Shown here: positions 32,343 through 38,476 of the stretch, in pieces
Layout: every line of letters starts with the position of its first letter
Numbering within the stretch: position 1 is the stretch's first letter
IMG/VR virus record: IMGVR_UViG_3300032323_000448
Location: 1-54,160 of that record
Source: a virus
Direction: 5' to 3' (one strand)
Length of the DNA: 54,160 nt
Position numbers and translations under genes: made by a program
The notes under the pieces: model-generated
Told to the model about the DNA's origin: nothing
The model's input: the letters and a program-made list of their open reading frames with translations, nothing else
Database searches by the model: none

Positions 32343-32536
32343 TTTCTTTTCCTCAGCTTGTACTCTTGCCGGGCCTGCCAGATCAGGGCCTTGTGATCTT
32401 CATCCGTGTCGTAGCGTGCCCAGCGCCAAAGGGACGCGGCTTCTCGGACTACCTGGGTGGGCGCATCACGCCACACGAACCAGCGGCCATTAAGCAGCCT
32501 CCATGTGGCACGGATTGCATAGAACCAGTACCTCAT
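32339..32536 (-). CDS. Small basic aromatic protein (65 aa)
   Basis: MRYWFYAIRATWRLLNGRWF, then WRDAPTQVVREAASLWRWAR and a Lys/Arg-rich end (YKLRKRK). The N-terminal 20 residues could lie at a membrane surface; no full transmembrane helix. Coupled to its neighbours by 4-base overlaps. No family. Confidence 0.62.
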   Translation of the reverse strand: MRYWFYAIRATWRLLNGRWFVWRDAPTQVVREAASLWRWARYDTDEDHKALIWQARQEYKLRKRK

Positions 32537-32808
32537 GCTTTTCCCTTCGCTGCGGCGATGGCGGCGAGGTTGGACGCGACGTTCCCCATCCGTTTGGAAT
32601 ACTCTTCCAAATTTCCCAACGCCTCCAGCAGTTGCGCGTTGACACGGTGCATGCGCTCCACTTCCAGTTGTTCTTTTCTGAGTTGCTGGATGTGGTCTTC
32701 ATTCTCCGCGTGCAGGCGGCGCAGTTCGTCGGCAGCGGCTCGGCGCGGCGGGTATTCTTTTTCTTCCAGCGCATCAGCCAGCCGCAGGGCGTCGGGTTGC
32801 TCAGTCAT
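32533..32808 (-). CDS. Coiled-coil hypothetical protein (91 aa)
   Basis: Start at 32808 (MTEQPDALRLADALEEKEYP), a motif common at the start of small phage proteins (PDALRLADALE). A coiled coil follows (AADELRRLHAENEDHIQQLR) and an Ala/Lys-rich tail. GGGGG upstream is a weak site, and translation may be coupled to the 26-aa frame that overlaps its start. Confidence 0.68.
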   Translation of the reverse strand: MTEQPDALRLADALEEKEYPPRRAAADELRRLHAENEDHIQQLRKEQLEVERMHRVNAQLLEALGNLEEYSKRMGNVASNLAAIAAAKGKA

Positions 32809-32881
32809 AAAGCACCCCCAGCAGATAGCCCAGCACAAACGCCACCATTGGGTGGCATAGAAAAGCGATTAGTCGGTTCAT
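32801..32881 (-). CDS. Micro-gene for a single-pass membrane peptide (26 aa)
   Basis: MNRLIAFLCHPMVAFVLGYL, then LGVLYD: one hydrophobic helix with a basic N terminus and acidic end. It starts with ATGA overlapping the 170-aa gene's stop and ends 8 bases inside the next gene, as chained operon genes do. GGGGTGGGG precedes the ATG. Likely expressed; function unknown. Confidence 0.5.
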   Translation of the reverse strand: MNRLIAFLCHPMVAFVLGYLLGVLYD

Positions 32882-33390
32882 TCCCCACCCCCGATCCCGT
32901 GGTCGTTAGAAAAGATGCGGGGCTTGGGCAAGTCGCACAACCATTGCTTGGGCGCATCCTTGAACTTCGGCTCGCGCTGCTCAAGCAGAGACACGGCAAA
33001 CTCCAGCCCGTTGTACAGCCCATGCATGTACGGGTCGTAGTTCCAGTTTCCGTCCGCTCCCTGAACATCGCGCATCTCACGCACCGAGTCCGTCAGCGGC
33101 TGGCACTGGGGCGGGGCGGCGCTCTTGCAGACCTTGCCTAGCTGGCAGCGCACGTTCCAGCAGCCTCGCGGGTCTTTATCGCACCCCGGCTCCTGCCGCT
33201 CGGCCTGCTCGCCCTTCATCTCTTCGCTGGCCGCAGCAAAGGCTTCCTCTGCGCGTTTAACTCGCTCGGCCTGCTCAATGGCGAGGCGTAGGGCGTCTAT
33301 GACCGAATCAATGTGACCAACAGGAACCCCCGTCGCGTCAATGTCATACAGCGCATCAAGCGCCTGACGCATAACCTCAATCTGGTTCAT
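32878..33390 (-). CDS. Hypothetical early protein with Cys-rich segment (170 aa)
   Basis: Start at 33390 (MNQIEVMRQALDALYDIDAT) because AAGGA is 8 bases upstream; an ATG three codons earlier overlaps that site. The N-terminal helices include RLAIEQAERVKRAEEAFAAA. A middle section has Cys residues (GCDKDPRGCWNVRCQLGKVC) that may form a metal or disulfide cluster. The C-terminal part is YDPYMHGLYNGLEFAVSLLE. Function unknown. Confidence 0.65.
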   Translation of the reverse strand: MNQIEVMRQALDALYDIDATGVPVGHIDSVIDALRLAIEQAERVKRAEEAFAAASEEMKGEQAERQEPGCDKDPRGCWNVRCQLGKVCKSAAPPQCQPLTDSVREMRDVQGADGNWNYDPYMHGLYNGLEFAVSLLEQREPKFKDAPKQWLCDLPKPRIFSNDHGIGGGE

Positions 33391-33863
33391 ATCGTGCATC
33401 CTTCATGGTGCTTACGCTTGGCCTCGACATAAGCGAGGTGCGCGAGTTCTGGCGTTTGATGAGTTCCAAGGTTGACCTTCTTGCCGTCAACGCGAATCTC
33501 AGCTCGCCAGCCCGTCCCGTTTTTGCTCACTCCTAGGAAACCAGTTGCGCTGTCTGAACGTGCGCGACGTTGGTTTTGCATGTTTAGGCTGCGATTTGCC
33601 AAGCGCAGGTTGCAAATTCTGTTATCCGATGGGTTGCCATTAATGTGGTCTATGTGTTGCTCCGGCAAGTCGCCATACACAAAAGCCCATGCAAGTCGAT
33701 GCGCTTTGTGCATCTTGCCTTGGACTTTGATGCACACATATCCAAGTCTGTCTTTGGCATTGGCAAGTTTGCCTGCCACCTTATGCGGAGCGTCAGCAGT
33801 CCACCGAAATTCGCCGGACTCTTGGTCGTACCGCAAAACTCGTTTGATTGCGTCCAGGCTCAT
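33387..33863 (-). CDS. HNH homing endonuclease with AP2 DNA-binding domain (158 aa)
   Basis: Start at 33863 (MSLDAIKRVLRYDQESGEFR). HIDHINGNPSDNRICNLRLA (about 70-89) is an HNH_3 core. The C terminus GFLGVSKNGTGWRAEIRVDG, then KKVNLGTHQTPELAHLAYVE is an AP2/ERF-type DNA-binding module. This pairing is typical of free-standing phage homing endonucleases. It sits inside a chain of overlapping small genes and keeps the 4-base overlaps. Confidence 0.9.
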   Translation of the reverse strand: MSLDAIKRVLRYDQESGEFRWTADAPHKVAGKLANAKDRLGYVCIKVQGKMHKAHRLAWAFVYGDLPEQHIDHINGNPSDNRICNLRLANRSLNMQNQRRARSDSATGFLGVSKNGTGWRAEIRVDGKKVNLGTHQTPELAHLAYVEAKRKHHEGCTI

Positions 33864-34192
33864 AGCTGTCTCCCCGCAGGTTTGTCGCAGGGCCACACGC
33901 TCTTGAGCACATGCGAGACGATCTGGTTAGCAGGTAGGTGCCTGATCGCTGGCGTGTTCTCTAGGTAGTTCTTGACCATGTCTCGAATCTGCCCCGCGGT
34001 GATATTGTCTGGCGGGCAGTGCGTGATGCCCAGCAAAGCATCGGTTACCCCCGTGATGTAGCCCATCCCGATGGCCGGGAGGACTTGAGTGCCGCTGTTG
34101 TTGTTCAACTCGGACAGTAGCTTGTTGCCATCTTTGAAGTAGGCGTGAGCAGAGCCCGCCACAAGTGCAAGGCACAGGATGATGTATTTCAT
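33860..34192 (-). CDS. Secreted Rap1a/Tai-family immunity-like protein (110 aa)
   Basis: MKYIILCLALVAGSAHA is a signal peptide with an AHA cleavage site. The mature part matches the Rap1a/Tai pattern: YFKDGNKLLSELN, GMGYITGVTDALLG, CPPDNITAGQIRDMVKNYLE, then AIRHLPANQIVSHVL and WPC. Family members neutralise peptidoglycan amidase toxins in the periplasm. In a phage it might protect against premature lysis or rival toxins; that is inference. Confidence 0.78.
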   Translation of the reverse strand: MKYIILCLALVAGSAHAYFKDGNKLLSELNNNSGTQVLPAIGMGYITGVTDALLGITHCPPDNITAGQIRDMVKNYLENTPAIRHLPANQIVSHVLKSVWPCDKPAGRQL

Positions 34193-34293
34193 GGCTCTCC
34201 CACAATCTCATAGATCACAAGGCCCACCGTCGTAACGATGAGCCAGAACTTCATGTTGAAGATGAAGTCAGCCCACTTCTCGTCTTCGTTCAT
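34189..34293 (-). CDS. Single-pass membrane micro-protein (34 aa)
   Basis: MNEDEKWADFIFNMKFWLIV, then TTVGLVIYEIVGEP: an acidic N terminus and one transmembrane helix. GGAG lies 5 bases before the ATG, and 4-base overlaps link it to both neighbours. It may act with the secreted Rap1a/Tai-like protein at the membrane, but this is only suggested by proximity. Confidence 0.6.
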   Translation of the reverse strand: MNEDEKWADFIFNMKFWLIVTTVGLVIYEIVGEP

Positions 34294-34490
34294 AGCATCT
34301 CCACAGTGATGCGATACGCCTTGCCGTACCGGTCTTGCACATCAATCGTCTGTCGACCCGTCATCTCGCCATCTTCTCGCTCCAACTTGGCGCGGGAGAC
34401 GCTGGACAAGATCTTCTCGTGATCAATTGCCTTGAGGTCGCCAACGATGAGGTTGGCGATGTAGTTGGCGTAGCCCAGCAGCTCAAACAT
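34290..34490 (-). CDS. Hypothetical protein (66 aa)
   Basis: Start at 34490 (MFELLGYANYIANLIVGDLK); the upstream extension would need a TTG. A helical N terminus, then DHEKILSSVSRAKLERE and a beta end. The ribosome site (GAGACC) is weak, so it may depend on coupling to the 61-aa gene, which it overlaps by 8 bases. Function unknown. Confidence 0.58.
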   Translation of the reverse strand: MFELLGYANYIANLIVGDLKAIDHEKILSSVSRAKLEREDGEMTGRQTIDVQDRYGKAYRITVEML

Positions 34491-34668
34491 TGCTGGTCTC
34501 AACCAATTTGGCAAGCTCGTCAATGAGCATCTGAGCCTGCTCTTTATTCAACGTCACATGGGAGCTGCCACTTTGATGCTGGATCGACAGCCAGATGATG
34601 TTCTTGTGGAACTCAGATACGTAAACAATGTTGTTGGAGTTGGTGGTGGGAATGGATGCGTATTCCAT
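34483..34668 (-). CDS. Hypothetical protein (61 aa)
   Basis: MEYASIPTTNSNNIVYVSEF, then IIWLSIQHQSG and a helix EQAQMLIDELAKLVETSN. The strand-strand-helix order is compact and free of membrane segments. It lies 9 bases after the 95-aa gene. No known family. Confidence 0.62.
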   Translation of the reverse strand: MEYASIPTTNSNNIVYVSEFHKNIIWLSIQHQSGSSHVTLNKEQAQMLIDELAKLVETSNV

Positions 34669-34677
34669 GATGACTCC

Positions 34678-34965
34678 TCAGCGGGCGGTGGTCTTGACAG
34701 AGAAGGAAGCAGAGACCTTGGTGTACTTGGCGTACTCAGCCTCGCCAAAAGCCTTCACGAACTTTTCTTTGTCGAACAGAGTGCGGTTGGACTCGCTGTA
34801 GGTAGCCTTGAACAGGTTGCCTTCGATCACCTTAGGACCGCCCTTGCTGGCAGAGTCCTTGATGTCGTTCTTGATCTTCTCAGCCTTGACGGTCAGATCA
34901 GCGATCTGGGCGAGCAGCAGACCCAGCTCGTCAACTTGGGTCAGGGCGATGTCGTTTGCGTTCAT
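34678..34965 (-). CDS. Conserved early phage protein (95 aa)
   Basis: MNANDIALTQVDELGLLLAQ, a coiled helix (IADLTVKAEKIKNDIKDSAS) and EGNLFKATYSESNRTLFDKE, then KVSASFSVKTTAR. The motif order of a coiled helix, a KVIEGNLFKAT strand and a VSASFSVK end recurs in early operons of other phages. It is the first gene behind the promoter at 35006..35035. Function not established. Confidence 0.68.
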   Translation of the reverse strand: MNANDIALTQVDELGLLLAQIADLTVKAEKIKNDIKDSASKGGPKVIEGNLFKATYSESNRTLFDKEKFVKAFGEAEYAKYTKVSASFSVKTTAR

Positions 34966-35005
34966 GAGAATTCTCCGTATCGGTCCTGCGGATTGCAGTG
35001 AGGGA

Positions 35006-35035
35006 ATTCTAACGCTAAGTTAAAGAACAATGCAA
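35006..35035 (-). promoter_or_regulatory. Internal leftward promoter
   Basis: Minus strand TTGCAT (35035..35030), 18-base spacer, TAGAAT (35011..35006). The -10 matches five of six positions. A hairpin lies just upstream, between the Ref-like stop and the -35 box (ACCC/GGGT with an inner ACA/TGT pair and a TTTT loop, 35039..35058). It would feed the 34678..34965 gene and those beyond. Confidence 0.55.
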
Positions 35036-35060
35036 TAACCCTACAAAAATGTGGGGTCTT

Positions 35061-35354
35061 TTACGATGTTTCGCCTTTTAGCAACGCCTTGGTGTCCTCC
35101 AGCAGGTCGGCCTCAGTAAAGCCCCAGTGCTTGGGGAAGCCCTTGGTTCCCAGGCCGTGAACGCCTGTCTTGCCCCGGTGGTGCTCCGGGCACAGGGGGA
35201 TGACATCCCAGTGGCTCGAGCGCCTAGCCCCCCCTACCCCAGCCCTGGGGTGATGCAGCTCCGCGGGGGTGCCTGGATACCCCATACGCCGGCAGACGGC
35301 ACAGCCCAGCTCCGCCACCGCGTTCATGTGTTTGCGCTCTGCAATGGTGGTCAC
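35061..35354 (-). CDS. Ref-like RecA-dependent nuclease (97 aa)
   Basis: CAVCRRMGYPGTPAELHHPR (residues 18-37), then RRSSHWDVIPLCPEHH (45-60), GVHGLGTKGFPKHWGF and TEADLLEDT. The two Cys, the HH pair and the CPEHH end match the HNH-type zinc nuclease domain of phage P1 Ref and its relatives. Ref cuts DNA at RecA-made D-loops. The protein is shorter than P1 Ref at its N terminus, as many phage copies are. It starts 4 bases inside the previous gene. Confidence 0.8.
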   Translation of the reverse strand: MTTIAERKHMNAVAELGCAVCRRMGYPGTPAELHHPRAGVGGARRSSHWDVIPLCPEHHRGKTGVHGLGTKGFPKHWGFTEADLLEDTKALLKGETS

Positions 35355-35695
35355 ACTGTCATCCTGTGCTCGGTGCGCTTGGAGGCCTCCTGTGACCTCC
35401 AGACCTCGATACGAGCCTCCGCAGCGATCAGCATCCAGCGCAGCTTCTCCTCGGTCTCTACAGCCTCTTTGAGGGCTATCAGGTGCTGCTTGTAGGCCGG
35501 GTTGGAGTACGCCTCCCTCTCTTGGGCGTTGGCGGCCTCATAGCCCCCCACCAGAGCGTCCTTCATGAGCTGGGACTTCAGGCTCTTGCGGTACTCCTCG
35601 AGGTAGATCCGGTTGGCTTTGGCCTGGGCGTACTCGCTGGCCTTGGCGATCATGTAGTCAACCGCGGCTTGCGGATCGATCATCTTGTCACTCAT
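35351..35695 (-). CDS. Helical hypothetical protein beside RusA and Ref (114 aa)
   Basis: Start at 35695 (MSDKMIDPQAAVDYMIAKAS) with GGAGG 6 bases upstream. Almost entirely helical and likely coiled (EYRKSLKSQLMKDALVGGYE; KEAVETEEKLRWMLIAAEAR). I have seen this pattern in recombination-linked phage genes. The location between RusA-like and Ref-like genes points to recombination, but no catalytic residue is visible. Confidence 0.66.
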   Translation of the reverse strand: MSDKMIDPQAAVDYMIAKASEYAQAKANRIYLEEYRKSLKSQLMKDALVGGYEAANAQEREAYSNPAYKQHLIALKEAVETEEKLRWMLIAAEARIEVWRSQEASKRTEHRMTV

Positions 35696-36050
35696 ACGAA
35701 ACCTCCAGATCAACCACCAGCATCGGCGGGTCACACTTGTAGACCCGGCGGATGGTGATGGGCTCAAAAATCTTGTCGTTCACCCCCAGAGCCATCGCCA
35801 TGGCATCCAGCCCCGCCTTGCTTGCTGCCAGCAGGTTGTCCGCGTCCCGGTGGCGCCCGTCTGGCATCCGATAGGTCAGGGTCAGAGCGATGGACTTGGG
35901 GTTTTGCAGGCGGTGCTTGACCTGATCAATCGTGAGGATCGAACAGATGTGCTTGTAGTCCATCTTCTTTTTGTAGACAGCGCCCCAGTGCTTTCCAGCA
36001 GCCCGATTGGGGAACAGCTCTGCCGGCGGGAAGTCCAGCTCAATCCTCAT
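35688..36050 (-). CDS. RusA-family Holliday junction resolvase-like protein (120 aa)
   Basis: PPAELFPNRAAGKHWGAVYK (residues 8-27), a LTLTYRMPDGRHRDADNLLA segment (56-75) with the DxDN acidic motif, then KAGLDAMAMALGVNDKIF and a final PPMLVVDLEV. RusA enzymes cut four-way junctions during recombination and before packaging. D68 and D70 are the likely metal ligands. ATGA overlap with the gene behind it. Confidence 0.83.
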   Translation of the reverse strand: MRIELDFPPAELFPNRAAGKHWGAVYKKKMDYKHICSILTIDQVKHRLQNPKSIALTLTYRMPDGRHRDADNLLAASKAGLDAMAMALGVNDKIFEPITIRRVYKCDPPMLVVDLEVSYE

Positions 36051-36334
36051 TGGCGCTGGCTCGGGATGCGGTTGAGGATGGCCTCTGCGGCGTTTTTGAG
36101 CGCCGTATGGAACTCACCCTCTTCCTCCTCTGCTGCGAGCGCCATCACGATCTCAGCGCAGGCCTGACGCTCAATCATCACAGCCTGCCGGCTGGTCTCA
36201 ATCGCCACGGCCATGATCTCGGCCTTGGCTTGGGCCATCGCCTCACCAAACTCCTTGTCGGTGTACAGCGTCTGCCCCGCACCGGTACCCAGCAGGAAGC
36301 GCTTTTGAAAATCACTTAGCTCCACTTTTGACAT
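36047..36334 (-). CDS. Hypothetical helical protein (95 aa)
   Basis: MSKVELSDFQKRFLLGTGAG with GGAG 7 bases upstream, then helices (AMAQAKAEIMAVAIETSRQA; ERQACAEIVMALAAEEEEGE) and AAEAILNRIPSQRQ. The ERQACAEIVMALA stretch resembles REACAKVCE-type helices of other proteins in this operon. Function unknown. Confidence 0.65.
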   Translation of the reverse strand: MSKVELSDFQKRFLLGTGAGQTLYTDKEFGEAMAQAKAEIMAVAIETSRQAVMIERQACAEIVMALAAEEEEGEFHTALKNAAEAILNRIPSQRQ

Positions 36335-36611
36335 TTGCTCTCTCCTTGTTCATCCTGTTAATCAAATCTTGCAGAGCATCTTCGCCCCTGATGCGCCTGA
36401 TGTCACTCTTTACTTTTTCCCACCATGACTGCGCGGGCGCGGACCCAACCTCGCCAATCTTCTTCTTGTAGCGGGCTATCCACTCCCGTGCTTCGCAGTT
36501 CCTCATGTGCTCCAAGGTCTCCGGTGACATGCAGGGCACGGAAGATGGAGGACGGGCCAACATCACGCCCTTCACGGGCCGCGTCGAGGATCGCTTTGGC
36601 TTGCTCATCAT
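36312..36611 (-). CDS. Phage protein with CEAREW motif (99 aa)
   Basis: The C-terminal 70 residues carry MSPETLEHMRNCEAREWIAR, then a helix ending SAPAQSWWEKVKSDIRRIRG and INRMNKERA. This CEARxW ... W ... RRxRG ... MN pattern is, as I recall, a recurring early-gene family of unknown function. Its N terminus is Lys/Arg/Pro-rich and may not be translated as drawn. The frame overlaps a second good frame (36403..36615). The stop overlaps the next gene by 23 bases. Confidence 0.6.
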   Translation of the reverse strand: MMSKPKRSSTRPVKGVMLARPPSSVPCMSPETLEHMRNCEAREWIARYKKKIGEVGSAPAQSWWEKVKSDIRRIRGEDALQDLINRMNKERANVKSGAK

Positions 36612-36615
36612 TCAT
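36403..36615 (-). CDS. Alternate-frame protein overlapping the CEAREW gene (70 aa)
   Basis: ATG at 36615 with GGGGA 7 bases upstream, reading MNDEQAKAILDAAREGRDVG, then PSSIFRALHVTGDL and a C-terminal Trp/Arg-rich part. The IFRALHVTGDL phrase is phage-like. About 200 bases are shared with 36312..36611 in another frame, so the two are either true overlapping genes or one is a shadow. The upstream gene's stop lies inside this start region, allowing coupling. Confidence 0.5.
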   Translation of the reverse strand: MNDEQAKAILDAAREGRDVGPSSIFRALHVTGDLGAHEELRSTGVDSPLQEEDWRGWVRARAVMVGKSKE

Positions 36616-36913
36616 GCTTGATCCCCAAGGCATCCCGAGCCATCTTGGCAGCAAAGATGCCCACCGGAAGGCCGCTCTTTTGCTTGTCAATGATGCGCTT
36701 GGCCCAGGCCAGGGGGTCGTTGGGGTAGTCCTTTTTGATCTCGTAGCGCGGAGCAGCTTGGCAGTAGGCCTGAAAGCACCCAAAGCACATGGCCCCGTAG
36801 GCGCTCAGATGCTCCCTGGCGGTGCTGGACAAGCAAGCGCTGCACCGCAACACCTCAGAGCCAACTTCCAGCTTCTCAGACTCATAGTTGCGTTTGGCGG
36901 TTTGATAGCTCAT
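36608..36913 (-). CDS. Cys-rich zinc-ribbon-like protein (101 aa)
   Basis: MSYQTAKRNYESEKLEVGSE, then RCSACLSS (C24, C27) and AYGAMCFGCFQAYC (C43, C46), giving two CxxC-type pairs, followed by PNDPLAWAKRIIDKQKSGLP. The spacing suggests one zinc ribbon. It lies directly after the replication gene's stop. Zinc binding is inferred; no known family is certain. Confidence 0.66.
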   Translation of the reverse strand: MSYQTAKRNYESEKLEVGSEVLRCSACLSSTAREHLSAYGAMCFGCFQAYCQAAPRYEIKKDYPNDPLAWAKRIIDKQKSGLPVGIFAAKMARDALGIKHE

Positions 36914-36914
36914 C

Positions 36915-37652
36915 TCATTGCTCCTTATGGTAGAAGCCCTCGATCACGCGAGGGAACTTTGACGGGTTGAACAGAAAGTCGATGTCGGCCTTCCAGTCCT
37001 TAGACTTGCCGGTCAGGAACTTGGACTGGCTGACCATGTCGAAGTACCACGCGAAGAACTCCAGGCCCTTCTCGCGATCCAGCTTGTCAGCAGTAACAAC
37101 CTCCCTCCAACGCGCAGAAATGGCCCTACGGCGGCTTTCGTTGACCACCGAGACCCTAGGTAGCATCGGCAGCTTCTCGTTGTACAGAGCCACGATTTCC
37201 TCGGTCGGAGCAGCAGGGGTCAACGTCTCGCGTTGACGAGTACCGTTAGGTACTTCTATCTTGGGTTCTGTGTCTTGGGTTATGGGTAATGGGTCTTGGG
37301 TAATGGGAGCATTGCCTTCGGATTGCGCTCGCAATGCGTTCGCATCCCATCTTGCCTTAGCTGAGGCTCTGGCCTTCTCTTTTTTAGCACCAACGGATTC
37401 AATTTCCTGCTGAACCCGCTGAGAGACCCATCCGTCATCGGTGCGGACGAAGAACTCTTGCAGGACGGACGCAATGCAGTCGCTGTGCGAGCGCATGCGG
37501 ATGAGGCGGGAGATCTGCTCAACGTCCAGCGGAATCGGGGACTCGTGCAGGTAGGCCCAGTCAAGCAAACGCCTGTAGGCAAGGTCTTCCATCTCGGTGA
37601 GATGGGCCGTGTGCGACTGGTAGTCGCCAATGTTGAATTGGTAGTAGTGCAT
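36915..37652 (-). CDS. Replication initiator-like protein with DUF1376 (245 aa)
   Basis: Start at 37652 (MHYYQFNIGDYQSHTAHLTE) with GGAGAGG upstream. Residues 1-85 are DUF1376: EMEDLAYRRLLDWAYLHESP and RLIRMRSHSDCIASVLQEFF. A Lys-rich linker contains APITQDPLPITQDTEP, encoded by iteron-like DNA repeats (37258..37302). The C-terminal region ADIDFLFNPSKFPRVIEG is shared with phage replication proteins. It may initiate replication by binding the repeats in its own gene, as lambda O does; that is inference. Confidence 0.78.
   Translation of the reverse strand: MHYYQFNIGDYQSHTAHLTEMEDLAYRRLLDWAYLHESPIPLDVEQISRLIRMRSHSDCIASVLQEFFVRTDDGWVSQRVQQEIESVGAKKEKARASAKARWDANALRAQSEGNAPITQDPLPITQDTEPKIEVPNGTRQRETLTPAAPTEEIVALYNEKLPMLPRVSVVNESRRRAISARWREVVTADKLDREKGLEFFAWYFDMVSQSKFLTGKSKDWKADIDFLFNPSKFPRVIEGFYHKEQ
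37258..37345. repeat. Iteron-like direct repeats and palindromes (candidate origin)
   Basis: Plus strand TCTTGGGT occurs three times with a matching flank (37258..37267, 37272..37281, 37293..37302), interleaved with TATGGGTAATGGG-type repeats. Two overlapping palindromes follow: ATTGCG-CT-CGCAAT (37322..37335) and ATGCG-TT-CGCAT (37334..37345). The cluster sits inside the DUF1376 replication gene. This is where an O-like initiator's origin would be expected. Confidence 0.5.
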
Positions 37653-37761
37653 AGCACCTCTCCGTCTGGCCTCCCTCTGGCAAATGAAACTGACGGCAGG
37701 CGGGGAGGCTCGCTTTTCGGTGCGCTCATGACTTCGCACCTAGCCGGGTTTCAAACTTACT

Positions 37762-37983
37762 CTACGCCACAGCTTTTGCAGCGTCAACAAAAATGTCTGG
37801 GCGCAGCTCTGCGCGGGTCACAAGGCCTTGGGTGGCCTGCTCAATCTTGACTGCCATCTGGGGGCTAGGCCGCCGCTGGGCGTGGATCAGAAGGCTCATG
37901 TAGGTGGCGGTGATGCCAAGGTACTGCGCCATCTCAATCTTGGAGCCCCGCGGCTCCGTGGAGAAGTACTCTTCAAGCGTCAT
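37762..37983 (-). CDS. YdaS/Cro-like HTH regulator (73 aa)
   Basis: Start at 37983 (MTLEEYFSTEPRGSKIEMAQ), then YLGITATYMSLLIHAQRRPS and PQMAVKIEQATQGLVTRAEL: the Cro/YdaS helix-turn-helix with the usual RRPSPQMAVKIEQAT recognition end. YdaS-type proteins act as phage repressor/Cro partners. It is the second gene of the leftward operon. The 16-bp operator-like palindrome at 38179..38194 is the likely site, inferred by position. Confidence 0.82.
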   Translation of the reverse strand: MTLEEYFSTEPRGSKIEMAQYLGITATYMSLLIHAQRRPSPQMAVKIEQATQGLVTRAELRPDIFVDAAKAVA

Positions 37984-38146
37984 CTTTTTTCCGTGCGTGT
38001 TCGATTGCCACCAGGGCGTCAGCAATGTGCTCAAGAGCCTCTTTCGCCTCTCTGATCGCCTTCTCATAGCGACGATCAAGCATCGCGTCATGCAGGTTCT
38101 TCAAGGCCCTTTCGGCCAGCATCGTGGGGCGAGCGTAATCAATCAT
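37973..38146 (-). CDS. First gene of leftward operon, possibly leaderless (57 aa)
   Basis: MIDYARPTMLAERALKNLHD, then a helix (MLDRRYEKAIREAKEALEHI) and a Lys/Asp-rich end. This small helical protein recurs at the start of phage operons, as I recall. No ribosome site precedes the ATG, and the promoter's -10 box ends 7 bases upstream, so the message may begin at or beside the ATG. It overlaps the YdaS start by 11 bases. Confidence 0.68.
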   Translation of the reverse strand: MIDYARPTMLAERALKNLHDAMLDRRYEKAIREAKEALEHIADALVAIEHARKKDDA

Positions 38147-38152
38147 GGCTCG

Positions 38153-38182
38153 ACTATAACATGACGTTAAAACGCAACACAA
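38153..38182 (-). promoter_or_regulatory. Leftward early promoter
   Basis: Minus strand TTGTGT (38182..38177), 18-base spacer, TATAGT (38158..38153). The -10 matches four of six positions. Its -35 box overlaps the ACAAGA-GAAA-TCTTGT palindrome. It would drive the long leftward operon that begins with the 57-aa gene and the YdaS-like gene. Confidence 0.6.
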
Positions 38183-38194
38183 GAGAAATCTTGT
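38179..38194. promoter_or_regulatory. Operator-like palindrome between divergent promoters
   Basis: ACAAGA-GAAA-TCTTGT is a 6-4-6 inverted repeat. It covers the leftward -35 box and reaches the first bases of the rightward -35 box (38191..38196). One regulator bound here could control both operons, and the YdaS/Cro-like protein two genes away is the natural candidate. Confidence 0.55.
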
Positions 38195-38220
38195 ACACGC
38201 AGTTAAATTTGTGGTGTAAT
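38191..38220 (+). promoter_or_regulatory. Rightward early promoter
   Basis: TTGTAC (38191..38196), 18-base spacer, TGTAAT (38215..38220). The -10 matches five of six positions. Transcription would start near 38227, giving a leader of about 30 bases before the first plus-strand gene, whose start has an AAAGGA site. Confidence 0.6.
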
Positions 38221-38257
38221 TGCTTTGCGTCGATAGCACGCTCATGAAAGGAACGAT

Positions 38258-38476
38258 ATGAAGTATGAAGAGCTTCCCCTGACGACTCGCTCGGGGGTAC
38301 GGATTGGCGGGGCCTACACACCGCCCCCCACGGACTACAACAGCCGCGAGGATGTCTACTGGCAGGGCGTCCTGCTCAACATTGAGCCCACGTTCAGCGA
38401 ACGCCGCATCATCGGCTGGATCGCCTACATCCTCTGCCTGATCGCCATCTTCACCCTGCTGGGGGTGTTCGCATGA
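38258..38476 (+). CDS. Small membrane protein, first gene of plus operon (72 aa)
   Basis: A polar N terminus (MKYEELPLTTRSGVRIGGAY) and a single transmembrane segment near the C terminus (IIGWIAYILCLIAIFTLLGV). AAAGGA lies 5 bases before the ATG. It is followed by two more small genes through 4-base overlaps. It may be a superinfection or membrane-modifying protein, but no family was recognised. Confidence 0.68.
   Translation: MKYEELPLTTRSGVRIGGAYTPPPTDYNSREDVYWQGVLLNIEPTFSERRIIGWIAYILCLIAIFTLLGVFA

Noticed and set aside
37669-37709. GCCTCCC/GGGAGGC stem upstream of the DUF1376 gene as a terminator or riboswitch
   Set aside because: The loop is about 27 bases, there is no U-tract, and the GC-rich ribosome-site sequence nearby makes chance pairing likely.
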